Origin: CAYTTR01 sp964440805
Lineage (GTDB): Bacteria > Acidobacteriota > Aminicenantia > Aminicenantales > Aminicenantaceae
NCBI GenBank assembly: GCA_964440805.1
Contig: CAYTTR010000015.1
Span: 1-57,127 of the forward strand
Length of the DNA stretch: 57,127 nt
Direction of reading: 5' to 3'
A model generated the notes under the pieces. That model made no database searches. It saw nothing but the letters and a program-made list of their open reading frames with translations, and was not told the DNA's origin. The position numbers and the translations under genes were made by a program. This document shows positions 9,031-20,060 of the stretch, piece by piece. Positions within the stretch are counted from its first letter, which is position 1. The number at the start of each line of letters is the position of its first letter.

Positions 9031-10396
9031 TCTTCTTTTTGTTTAAAAAATTTTTGATTTTCCAGAGGAACTGATTCCAAGTCTGAAAAAAAAGGTAATA
9101 TTGAAGCTTTGGGTCCAGAATTTTTTTAAAGATCGCCTGATAGGTTATATTTCCGGTGAACATGTTCCATAAAATCAATCGTATTTTCCTCCGGATATTT
9201 TCTTTTCCTTCTTTTATCAGGGCTAATTGTGATTCTTTGAGCAAGGTGGAGCTGGATATTATGTCGTTTAAGAAAAAGAGGATCCGGCCGTAGGAATTAT
9301 CACGGATAATAAGCTTTTTCGACTTTTTGTAGTAAACTTCAGCGAAGTCCTGGCGGCTAATTCCTGAAAAAACAGCAGTTTCTGCCGCTAATTTGGCTGT
9401 TACGAAGGCAGATTCAAGACCGTTTTTATAGCGCCTGGAAAAACTGGCATCCCCTACAATTACCATGCGGTCGTAAAAAGGATTTTTGGCTGGTGAAACA
9501 GTGATTCTGGGAAAACAAAAACAATAAGGCTTAATATGAGCCGGAAGGAATTCATCAGTGATTTCTGGGTGATTCAGAAATTCCTTGTATATATTTCGTT
9601 GAACGTTTTTTTTACCAATGAGAGTGACTGAAAGGTAATCACCTTTAGGTATAAGACTAGCATAGTGGATAGAGCTATTTTTAGGAGTAAATATATGAAT
9701 AAAATTCCCCAAATTTTGACTAACTTTTTCTTGCCCGAGTTTTATTTCTGCCTGAAAAGTCATCAAGGTAGAAGGAGGACTGTAGCCTGTCTGCCAGTCA
9801 GCAAACTTATGGAGAAGAAAGGAGTTGACTCCGAATGCTCCCACGACTAGATCAGCCTCGAATCTTTGAGGAGAATTTTTCTGGCCATAATAAAGAACAA
9901 CAGGTTGCCAGGAATTTTCAGGGAGTTCAATCTTGGTGATCGGAAAAGAAATAATTTTTGCTCCCTTGTCCTGAGCCCAGGTGAGGAGAAAGTCATCAAA
10001 GCTAATTCTCTCCGGAAAATTAGAGAATCTTGGTCCACTTCCTCTGAATACTGTAACTATAGAATTGTTTTTGTTTTGGCGGCAGGTAAGAAGACAAGAC
10101 TCTTTGTTCATATGGAGGCAGTAACCATCAACCCGGTTAATAATTCTTTTTTCCGGGAGAAAAATTCCTTCCTCTCTTAATTTTTGATTCAAGCTTTCTC
10201 CGATAACCCCTGCACAGAGATTACAGCCTCGTGGTCCGGTCATGAGAAAATTCTTTCCGTCAAATATGGTAATTTCAAGTTGAACGCCTCTCAGATTGGC
10301 GAATTTTTGTAGAAAATGGGCACATAGAGAACCGGCAGGTCCTCCTCCGATAATAGCCACTTGGGAACCATTACTAAGCTTTAAATTATTTGACAC
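9026..10396 (-). CDS. FAD-dependent oxidoreductase, geranylgeranyl reductase-like
   Basis: A 456-residue flavoprotein. The dinucleotide-binding motif VAIIGGGPAGSLCAHFL is at residues ~13-29. It is followed by GCNLCAGVIGESL, a cysteine-containing active-site loop common in the geranylgeranyl-reductase/electron-transfer flavoprotein-like family. LVVGAFGVNS is the second FAD contact and VIVGDASF the third. Such enzymes reduce isoprenoid side chains or related lipids; the substrate here is unknown. The start is GTG at 10396 with no clear ribosome site. The TAG stop lies in the dispersed repeat at 8960-9030, so the repeat may have trimmed or extended the C-terminus. It is divergent from the propeller histidine kinase. 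Confidence 0.8.
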   Translation of the reverse strand: MSNNLKLSNGSQVAIIGGGPAGSLCAHFLQKFANLRGVQLEITIFDGKNFLMTGPRGCNLCAGVIGESLNQKLREEGIFLPEKRIINRVDGYCLHMNKESCLLTCRQNKNNSIVTVFRGSGPRFSNFPERISFDDFLLTWAQDKGAKIISFPITKIELPENSWQPVVLYYGQKNSPQRFEADLVVGAFGVNSFLLHKFADWQTGYSPPSTLMTFQAEIKLGQEKVSQNLGNFIHIFTPKNSSIHYASLIPKGDYLSVTLIGKKNVQRNIYKEFLNHPEITDEFLPAHIKPYCFCFPRITVSPAKNPFYDRMVIVGDASFSRRYKNGLESAFVTAKLAAETAVFSGISRQDFAEVYYKKSKKLIIRDNSYGRILFFLNDIISSSTLLKESQLALIKEGKENIRRKIRLILWNMFTGNITYQAIFKKILDPKLQYYLFFQTWNQFLWKIKNFLNKKKN

Positions 10397-10533
10397 ATGA
10401 ATAATTATATACCATATAAATTATTAAATCGATAGATAAAATAGATAATCAAAAATCAATTTCACCCCTTAATTCATCGTGAGAGGTGATTGTTTTTTGA
10501 GGATTGGAATAATAACCTTAGACACTTATTAAA

Positions 10534-13823
<3,290 letters not shown>

Positions 13824-13827
<4 letters not shown>

Positions 13828-14216
13828 ATAGACCAAAAAAAAAGAGAAATCTTATTATTCTTCTGGTCGAAGATGAAAATATTGTAACTTTGGATATTCA
13901 ACGCATGTTGAACAATTTAGGACACAGGGTTGAGTATATTACTCCAAGAGGAGAAGAGGCTGTTGATATGGTTAAAGAAATTAAGCCAGATCTGATTTTA
14001 ATGGATATCAAGCTCCAAGGAGAAATTGATGGAATTGAAGCAGCCAGGAGAATACGTTCACAGTTGTATACTCCCATTATCTATATATCTGCTCTTTCTG
14101 ATGAAGAAACAAGGAAAAAGGCAGGACAATATCAACCATGTTTGTTTTTAAGTAAACCTATCGAAGAAAAAGATCTGCAAAAGGCCATCTGGAAAATACA
14201 ATATGAGAGAGTCTGA
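13824..14216 (+). CDS. Stand-alone response regulator receiver (CheY-like)
   Basis: A 130-residue single receiver domain, translationally coupled (ATGA overlap) to the propeller kinase. The acidic pair is in LLVEDEN, the phospho-acceptor Asp in LILMDIKL, the switch Ser in IYISALSD, and the Lys in LSKPIEEKDL. There is no output domain, so it probably acts by protein contact, by phosphorelay, or on another kinase. HisKA_2 kinases in other bacteria often have such lone receivers or RNA-binding outputs. The second HisKA_2 kinase in this window (44001-46154) lacks an adjacent receiver and could share this one. Confidence 0.92.
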
Positions 14217-14347
14217 TAGTTTCAGGCTCTTGTGATAATGGGATTGTTTCCCTTCTTTTAATAGCGGGTTTAGAAATGCTTGCTATCTCTTGTCCTTATT
14301 TTGTTGATGGTGTATTCTTATGCCTGAGATGAAAAAGGAGTAATACA

Positions 14348-15190
14348 GTGAAGAAAGGTTTTGTCATTGGAGTGTTGATTATTCTTTTTGGAGTTCTTTT
14401 GCTTGAAGGTGACGCAAAGAAAGACCTTCAGATAACTCTTGCAGAAAGGCAAGTCCGTGAATTAAGCCCTGAGGGATTGATCCTGGCATTTTACCTGAAA
14501 ATCAATAACTCCTCTAATAAAATCTACCAGTTAGCTGAATATTCTTACCGTTTTGTGATTGAACAGACTGAGTTTTTGAGACTTTCTTCTGCTCTTGATG
14601 AAGGAATAAAGGTTGAGCCGGGAGAAAACACATATATTTCTCTTCCTGTAAAAATCACTTATCAGCATCTTTTTGAAACTATTCCCGGAATTGACAAGAA
14701 AGACAAAGTAGTTTGTTACCTTGCCGGGGAATTAAGTTTTGCGGAAAGGGGAAGAATCAGAGGAAGAATTCCTGTTTCCTACTCAGGAGAATTTCCAATA
14801 TTTAGAAAGCCGGAAGTAAAATATTTAGCTTTGATGGTAAATCAGTTGACAATAGGAGGAGCAGATATTGCTCTCCAGGTGAAATTTCTCAACCAAAATG
14901 GATTTGAGCTTTTAATTGACCGCATCCGCTATGAAATAAGGCTGGGTGGTCATTCTATAGGAGATGGATACATAAAAGGTGATAAAAATTTGCCGGCCAA
15001 GGGAGAGAAAAAGTTTTCACTGCCCCTTCTTCTTAATTTTTTCCAGGTAGGGAAAAAAATAGAAGGGTTTTTACATCAGGAAGAAACCACCTGCCAATTC
15101 TCGGGGGAAGTGGAGACGCGAACAATTTGGGGGAAAATAGTACTCCCTTATTCACTTAATGAGAAAATTAAGATTAAAAGAGCAAATTAG
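14348..15190 (+). CDS. Exported protein with two LEA14/WHy-like domains
   Basis: A 280-residue protein starting with GTG at 14348, placed by AAAGGAG seven bases upstream. A signal or anchor segment covers residues 1-22. Two similar beta-sandwich halves follow (about 28-140 and 155-270), each opening with a statement like LQITLAERQVRELSPEGLILAFYLKINN or VNQLTIGGADIALQVKF, the pattern of WHy/LEA-2 domains that in bacteria are exported or membrane-tethered. No catalytic motif is seen. It begins a plus-strand run continuing with glycosyltransferase and nitroreductase genes, twelve bases before the next. The fold assignment is by pattern, not by search. Confidence 0.65.
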   Translation: MKKGFVIGVLIILFGVLLLEGDAKKDLQITLAERQVRELSPEGLILAFYLKINNSSNKIYQLAEYSYRFVIEQTEFLRLSSALDEGIKVEPGENTYISLPVKITYQHLFETIPGIDKKDKVVCYLAGELSFAERGRIRGRIPVSYSGEFPIFRKPEVKYLALMVNQLTIGGADIALQVKFLNQNGFELLIDRIRYEIRLGGHSIGDGYIKGDKNLPAKGEKKFSLPLLLNFFQVGKKIEGFLHQEETTCQFSGEVETRTIWGKIVLPYSLNEKIKIKRAN

Positions 15191-15202
15191 CATTTTTCAT
15201 CT

Positions 15203-16054
15203 ATGGTTAGTGTGATTATTCCCACCTACAACAGAGCTTCTTTTCTGAAAGAGGCAGTAATTTCCGTAATGAAACAGAGTGTGTTCAACCAACTTTATAA
15301 GGAAAGGCAAATAGAATGTTGGATCATTGATGATGGGTCTACAGACAATACAAAGGAAGCCATCTATGAGTTTGGTTCAATACTTAATTATGTCTATCAG
15401 CCTCATCAAGGAGTTAGTGTAGCCAGGAACAAAGGGCTTTCTTTGGCTAAAGGAGAATACGTGGCTTTTCTTGATTCAGATGACCTTTGGCTGGAAGATA
15501 AGCTCAGGATTCAGCTGAATTTTATGAATCACTTTTCTGAAGCAGCTATGTGTTATACAGAAGAAGTATGGGTACGTCACGGAGTGGTGGTCAATCCCCA
15601 AAAAAAGCATCGGAAGTACTCCGGCTGGGTTTTTGATAAAGTTCTTCCCTTGTGCTTATTGAGCCTTTCTTCTGCTGTTTTCAGGAAGCAGGCGTTTAAT
15701 GAGCTGGGAGGTTTTGATGAATCTCTTCCTGCTTGTGAGGACTATGATTTCGGAATCAGACTGGCACAGCGTTATCCTTATCACTTGATATCAAAACCTC
15801 TTATTGTTAAAAGAGGAGGTCATCCTGACCAGTTATCCCGGAAATACTGGGGGCTTGATCGATTCAGAGTTGTGGCCTTAAAAAAAACTCTCGCCCTTGA
15901 CTTAACACCCCGGCAAGAGAGATCAGTCAGGCAGGAGATAATCCGGAAATCCCGAGTTTTGCATCAAGGTTTCCAGAAAAGAGGAAAAATAGAAGAGGCA
16001 GAATATTATCGCCAACTAATAAATAAATACCAAATTGAAAGGAGGATAGAATGA
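15203..16054 (+). CDS. Glycosyltransferase family 2
   Basis: A 283-residue GT-A fold enzyme. VSVIIPTYNRASFLKEA is the nucleotide-sugar entry motif, IIDDGSTDNT follows, GVSVARNKGL is typical of GT2, and FLDSDDLW carries the metal-binding DxD. The later GGFDESLPACEDYDF includes the catalytic-base acid region (ED). No membrane segment is seen, so it is soluble or peripheral on the cytoplasmic face. It would add a sugar to lipid, polysaccharide or protein, but no acceptor is evident. It overlaps the nitroreductase start by four bases. Confidence 0.9.
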   Translation: MVSVIIPTYNRASFLKEAVISVMKQSVFNQLYKERQIECWIIDDGSTDNTKEAIYEFGSILNYVYQPHQGVSVARNKGLSLAKGEYVAFLDSDDLWLEDKLRIQLNFMNHFSEAAMCYTEEVWVRHGVVVNPQKKHRKYSGWVFDKVLPLCLLSLSSAVFRKQAFNELGGFDESLPACEDYDFGIRLAQRYPYHLISKPLIVKRGGHPDQLSRKYWGLDRFRVVALKKTLALDLTPRQERSVRQEIIRKSRVLHQGFQKRGKIEEAEYYRQLINKYQIERRIE

Positions 16055-16566
16055 GTGTTCTTGATATCATTCGAGACCGGAGAAGCATCCGGAAATATAA
16101 GGAAACACCTATTCCAACGGATGTATTAAACAGAGTTTTGGAAGCGGGTAGGATGGCCCCTTCAGGAAAAAATCTTCAGCCCTGGAAATTTATTGTGGTC
16201 AAGGATCCTGAAACCGAGCAAAAATTGGCTGAGGCTTCTGTCCGCCAATATTTTATGGCTAAGGCTCCAGTAATTTTAGTCGCCTGCGGATTTCCCGACA
16301 ACTGCTATGCCAAAATGGGCCGGTACATGAAATCGTGGCCGGTGGATGTTGCTATTGCGGTAGAGCACATGATGCTTCAGGCCTGGGAAGAAGGACTGGG
16401 TACATGCTGGATTGGGGCCTTTGAAGAAGAAGCAGTCAAGATGATTCTCGGTGTTCCTGAAGAAGTCAAAGTCCTGGCGTTAACTCCGCTGGGCTATCCG
16501 GATGAAGATCCTCCTCACAAGAGAAGAAAACCTCTTGAAGAAATAGTATCTTATGAAAAATTTTAA
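16051..16566 (+). CDS. Nitroreductase family FMN protein
   Basis: A 171-residue small nitroreductase. The FMN-phosphate motif RRSIRKYKETPIP is near the N-terminus. GRMAPSGKNLQPWKFIVV follows, and the C-terminal half has LGTCWIGAF and ALTPLGYPDEDP. These features define the family, which reduces nitro groups, quinones or flavins with NAD(P)H. The start ATG overlaps the glycosyltransferase stop, with GGAGG-like bases upstream, so the two are translationally coupled. The substrate is not predictable. Confidence 0.9.
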   Translation: MSVLDIIRDRRSIRKYKETPIPTDVLNRVLEAGRMAPSGKNLQPWKFIVVKDPETEQKLAEASVRQYFMAKAPVILVACGFPDNCYAKMGRYMKSWPVDVAIAVEHMMLQAWEEGLGTCWIGAFEEEAVKMILGVPEEVKVLALTPLGYPDEDPPHKRRKPLEEIVSYEKF

Positions 16567-16587
16567 AAATTTCCTTTTTCATTATTG

Positions 16588-16593
16588 TATAAT
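16588..16593 (+). promoter_or_regulatory. Consensus -10 box before thi4-like gene
   Basis: A perfect TATAAT lies 22 bases before the thi4-like start codon, and GAGGTG serves as ribosome site. The -35 position falls at the stop of the nitroreductase and does not match TTGACA, so this is a weak call. Confidence 0.3.
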
Positions 16594-16614
16594 TAGGCGC
16601 TTGCGAGGTGTGCC

Positions 16615-17400
16615 ATGTTAGATGACATTACAATTTCCAGGGCCATCACTGAATCATTCTATAAGGAATTTTTGGACAGTCTTGAGTCCGACATTATAAT
16701 CTGCGGAGCTGGACCGGCTGGACTCTGTGCTGCTTATTTCCTTGCCAAAGAGGGATATAAAGTAGTTGTATTTGAGCGAACTCTGAGGCCGGGGGGAGGG
16801 ATGCCCGGAGGGGGCATGATGTTCAATAAAATCGTTGCCCAGAAAGAAGCCAAATCTGTTTTGGATGAGCTTGGTGTAAACCTCCATCACTATAAAGAAG
16901 ATTATTATGTTGCTTCGGCTCTGGAAATGTTAGGAGTGCTGCTTTCCCGGACAATCAAAGAGGGAGTGAGAATTTTTAACTCCATCTCAGTGGAAGATGT
17001 ATTGATCAGTGGAAAGAAAATAGCCGGAGTGGTTATCAACTGGTCAGCCGCAGAAGCAGCAGGATTTCATGTCGATCCTCTCTCTGCCCGTTGTTTGTAT
17101 GTGATTGATGCTACCGGCCATGCTGCAGAAATAGCCCAGGTAGTCGGACGAAAATCCGGAGCCAAACTTTTTACTTCTACAGGCAAGGTAATTGGTGAAA
17201 AACCAATGTGGGCAGAGAAAGGAGAAAAAGCTCTCCTCCTTAACACCAAGGAAGTTTTTCCCCACCTTTATGTCTGCGGAATGGCAGCTAACGCTGTTTT
17301 CGGCTCCCAGAGGATGGGGCCTATTTTTGGAGGAATGCTTCTTTCTGGGAAAAAGGCAGCTCAACTGATTAGTGAAAAACTGAAAAAAGAAAAAAAATAA
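16615..17400 (+). CDS. thi4: Thi4-type thiazole synthase, sulfide-dependent form
   Basis: A 261-residue Thi4/ThiC4 homologue that builds the ADP-thiazole moiety of thiamine from NAD, glycine and sulfur. DIIICGAGPAGLCAAYFLA is the dinucleotide motif, and RPGGGMPGGGM the signature loop. At the position where yeast Thi4 has the sacrificial Cys, this protein has His (AAGFHVDP), as in archaeal Methanocaldococcus Thi4. That residue change marks the catalytic enzymes that use free sulfide and are not consumed, consistent with an anaerobe. The C-terminal GSQRMGPIFGGML is also characteristic. A hairpin terminator follows. No TPP riboswitch fits in the 48-base gap upstream. Confidence 0.88.
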   Translation: MLDDITISRAITESFYKEFLDSLESDIIICGAGPAGLCAAYFLAKEGYKVVVFERTLRPGGGMPGGGMMFNKIVAQKEAKSVLDELGVNLHHYKEDYYVASALEMLGVLLSRTIKEGVRIFNSISVEDVLISGKKIAGVVINWSAAEAAGFHVDPLSARCLYVIDATGHAAEIAQVVGRKSGAKLFTSTGKVIGEKPMWAEKGEKALLLNTKEVFPHLYVCGMAANAVFGSQRMGPIFGGMLLSGKKAAQLISEKLKKEKK

Positions 17401-17436
17401 TTTTTCTATAAATCAAGATGTAAAGAATTTTTACTT

Positions 17437-17463
17437 GCCTTCTGCTCTAAAGAAGGCTTTGTT
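17437..17463 (+). terminator. Hairpin terminator after thi4-like gene
   Basis: A 7-bp stem (GCCTTCT / AGAAGGC) with a seven-base loop is followed by TTTGTT, 36 bases after the stop codon. The U-tract is short, so it may be weak. It lies between convergent genes; on the minus strand it lacks a U-tract. Confidence 0.6.
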
Positions 17464-17481
17464 ATAAATAATTCAGGCGTG

Positions 17482-18228
17482 TTAAAACCAGTAATTCAAC
17501 CCAATAGAGATAGTATAGCCCGACAAGTCAAAGGGTTCAAATCCTTCAAAAGCTTCGGTTAAAGTCCCTTGAGCATAGTTGTACTTGAATTCTCCTCCTA
17601 AGCTAACCCGCTGAGCAATAGGAAACATGATGCCTCCCAGGACATGATAGCCGAAAGAGATTTTATTTTCTTCCCTGGCATCAGTTAGATAGATAGGATA
17701 AATGGTGGCCTCGTTGACTGTGTCATACCAGGGGTCACTAAAATCAATCATGTCTCCCTGGAGACGAACATTCCACATATAGAGGCCGACTCCTCCGCCT
17801 ATGTAAGGAATTATTTTTGCCCCTCTTCCCATTGGAGCTAATACCAGCGAAACCTGGACAGGTGTAATGGAAACGTTAAAAGTATGAGCTGGCTGAAATT
17901 CTCCTGTAAATTCATCTGGATAAGCCCACTCTCCATCATAATCGGTATAACCGACATAACCTCGGTAAAGCCCGACCTTTGCCTTGGAATAGCCGTCAAT
18001 GGATAAAGCTAAACTAATCTGACGGGAGAGAAAATACTCGTAGGTGAAGGCAAAATTGCTGGCCTGGAACTTTGTCCGGGTTAAATCCATGTTTTCAAAT
18101 TCGGTTTCCCAAAGGTCACTCTGGGCTCTGGGAATAAAATATCCGATCTTGAACGATATCAAGTCAGCAAGAGCCAATCCCGGGAGAAGAAGAATAATTA
18201 AAACTGAAACCAAAAGGAATTTTTTCAT
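17482..18228 (-). CDS. Outer-membrane beta-barrel protein
   Basis: A 248-residue protein with a Sec signal (residues 1-21, ending ALA) and a mature chain of alternating hydrophobic/polar strands: TYEYFLSRQISLALSIDGY, ARGAKIIPYIGGGVGLY-like turns, SFGYHVLGGIMFP, and the terminal ISIGLNYWF with a C-terminal aromatic residue as recognised by the Bam complex. The size suits an eight-stranded barrel of the OmpW/OmpA-barrel type. Function is unknown. It is a lone minus-strand gene with its own GGAGG ribosome site. Confidence 0.75.
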   Translation of the reverse strand: MKKFLLVSVLIILLLPGLALADLISFKIGYFIPRAQSDLWETEFENMDLTRTKFQASNFAFTYEYFLSRQISLALSIDGYSKAKVGLYRGYVGYTDYDGEWAYPDEFTGEFQPAHTFNVSITPVQVSLVLAPMGRGAKIIPYIGGGVGLYMWNVRLQGDMIDFSDPWYDTVNEATIYPIYLTDAREENKISFGYHVLGGIMFPIAQRVSLGGEFKYNYAQGTLTEAFEGFEPFDLSGYTISIGLNYWF

Positions 18229-18364
18229 TTTTTTTCCTCCACAAAAAACTATTGCAAAAATGGTGCCAACTCTTTATTTAGAGAAAGAGGAGTTCTTTTC
18301 TGTTTGGAAAAAAGGTCATCTGTCCACTTCCTATCTCTTTTAAAGTCGAAGAAATTAACTATTT

Positions 18365-19801
18365 TTAGAGTCTGATTTCCTGCTGATAGTCGATTGTGAT
18401 TTTAGCCTGTTCACCCTTTTTCCTGGGTGCAAGAAGATCCAATGCCTTAAAGAAAGTCCGGTTTCTCCTCCTCCACATTCGGTTGAGCTTCCGGGCATAA
18501 TGGGCCAGGCCTAAATCCAGCCACCGTCCCAGGATGAATTTTTTTATCATCTCAATTAAAGAGTAGAATTTTTTATGACTGAAGATCTGGGCCCTTTGTA
18601 ATCCGAAAAGCGAGAGTTTTGCAGGTCGAAAAACAACATGATGGGCATCATAAAGGGACCAGTCATTAAAAAGAATCCTTTTTTCTTTTCTTATTTTTTC
18701 ATAAAGCTCTGAACCTGGTAAAGGAGTCAGAATGAGGAATTGGGATGAAGTCAAACCCCATCTTTTAGCAAATTTTACAGTTTGTTTCACTGTTTTCCAG
18801 TCATCTTCGTCGAAACCATAAACAAACATGCCATGAACATGTATCCTGTATCGCCTTAGAATCTTGACAGCATCAGTAATTTCATCAACTGTTTGCTTTT
18901 TTTTCATTTCCTTTAAGCTTCGAGGATTGACTGACTCGAAGCCTATGTAAAGAGTGTGACAACCTGCTTTCTTCATTAACCGGACCAGGCTTTCGTCCCG
19001 GGCAACATCTGCCCTGACCTGGGTTGACCATTTAAACTTGAATTTTTCCCGGATCATGGCTTCCATCAGTTTTCTGGTTCTTTTCCGGTTAGCTGTGAAA
19101 TTGTCGTCATAGAAAAAAATGAAATTACGGGGATGGTTGTAATTTCTCAATTCCTCGATGATATTTTCTGTACTGCGGAACCGGTATTTTTTTCCAAACA
19201 TCCCTGTTACCGAGCAAAATGAACAATCAAAGGGACAGCCCCGGGAGGTAAGGACTGGAATTATAGTGTGTCCGGCGATTCCTTTTTTTAATTTTTTGTA
19301 TTCTTGAAAATCAGGAAAGGGAATTCTATCGAGATCAGTCACTGGCTTGGCCACGGGATTATGAAAGGTTTTTGAGTCTCTTTTATAACTTAAATTGGGA
19401 ACATGTGAGAAATCACCATCTCTTTCCCAGGCATCAATAAAAGCTGATAGAGCTTTTTCTCCTTCTCCTCTAATAACAAAGTCGGCGTGTTTAAGAGCCT
19501 CTTCAGCCAAAAAAGTCACATGCGGACCTCCCATAAGAACAGGGATGCCCAGTTGTCTGATCCGATCAGCAATTTTGTAGGCACGTGGGGCAGTTGAGGT
19601 TATAGTGGATATTCCTACTATATCTGCTGATTTAAGCTGTTCGAAATCGATTTGATGGGTTTCCTCAAAAATTATTTCTGTTTCCCAACCGCGTTTTTTC
19701 ATCAAAGCAGCCAGAAGATAACAACCCAGCCGGGGAAGGGCGAATTTCGAGTAAATATGAAGATTAGGAGCCTTGGGTTCAATAAAAATAATTTTACTCA
19801 T
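18365..19801 (-). CDS. B12-binding-domain radical SAM protein
   Basis: A 478-residue enzyme. The N-terminal ~140 residues form a cobalamin-binding-like Rossmann domain (GISTITSTAPRAYKIADR, VLMGGPHVT). The radical SAM core follows, with the cluster motif CPFDCSFC (CxxxCxxC) near residue 190, then FIFFYDDNFTANRKRTR, and GFESVNPRSLKEMKK, which all fit the large class of B12-radical SAM proteins related to BchE and hopanoid or lipid-modifying enzymes. The C-terminal region (about 390-478) is basic. The reaction is unknown: methyl transfer or ring modification are usual in the class. No neighbour on the same strand clarifies the substrate. Confidence 0.88.
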   Translation of the reverse strand: MSKIIFIEPKAPNLHIYSKFALPRLGCYLLAALMKKRGWETEIIFEETHQIDFEQLKSADIVGISTITSTAPRAYKIADRIRQLGIPVLMGGPHVTFLAEEALKHADFVIRGEGEKALSAFIDAWERDGDFSHVPNLSYKRDSKTFHNPVAKPVTDLDRIPFPDFQEYKKLKKGIAGHTIIPVLTSRGCPFDCSFCSVTGMFGKKYRFRSTENIIEELRNYNHPRNFIFFYDDNFTANRKRTRKLMEAMIREKFKFKWSTQVRADVARDESLVRLMKKAGCHTLYIGFESVNPRSLKEMKKKQTVDEITDAVKILRRYRIHVHGMFVYGFDEDDWKTVKQTVKFAKRWGLTSSQFLILTPLPGSELYEKIRKEKRILFNDWSLYDAHHVVFRPAKLSLFGLQRAQIFSHKKFYSLIEMIKKFILGRWLDLGLAHYARKLNRMWRRRNRTFFKALDLLAPRKKGEQAKITIDYQQEIRL

Positions 19802-19986
19802 TATATCTCATCGTGAAAGTTAAATGCCTTATCCTCCCCCTTAAATGGGTTGTGTTAACTCCCGTTTATATTAACATATTCTCATCGAAAAAAACAGGAA
19901 ATTTATTTTCAGGAATTTCCTTAGTAGAATTTGTGGAGGTGCTTCTTTGTAGATAAAATCACCTCTAAATTCACCCCAAAAGGTCA

Positions 19987-20015
19987 TTGACATTTTTCAT
20001 CTGTCTTTTTATTTT
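19987..20015 (+). promoter_or_regulatory. Candidate sigma70-type promoter for receiver-TonB gene
   Basis: TTGACA, a 17-base spacer and TATTTT (four of six matches) end 46 bases before the start codon at 20061. The remaining part of 19802-19986 between the divergent genes shows nothing else I can name. Confidence 0.45.
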
Positions 20016-20060
20016 ATCTGAAAACACCAATAATTTGTTGGCGAGAGGGACGAAAGAAGG

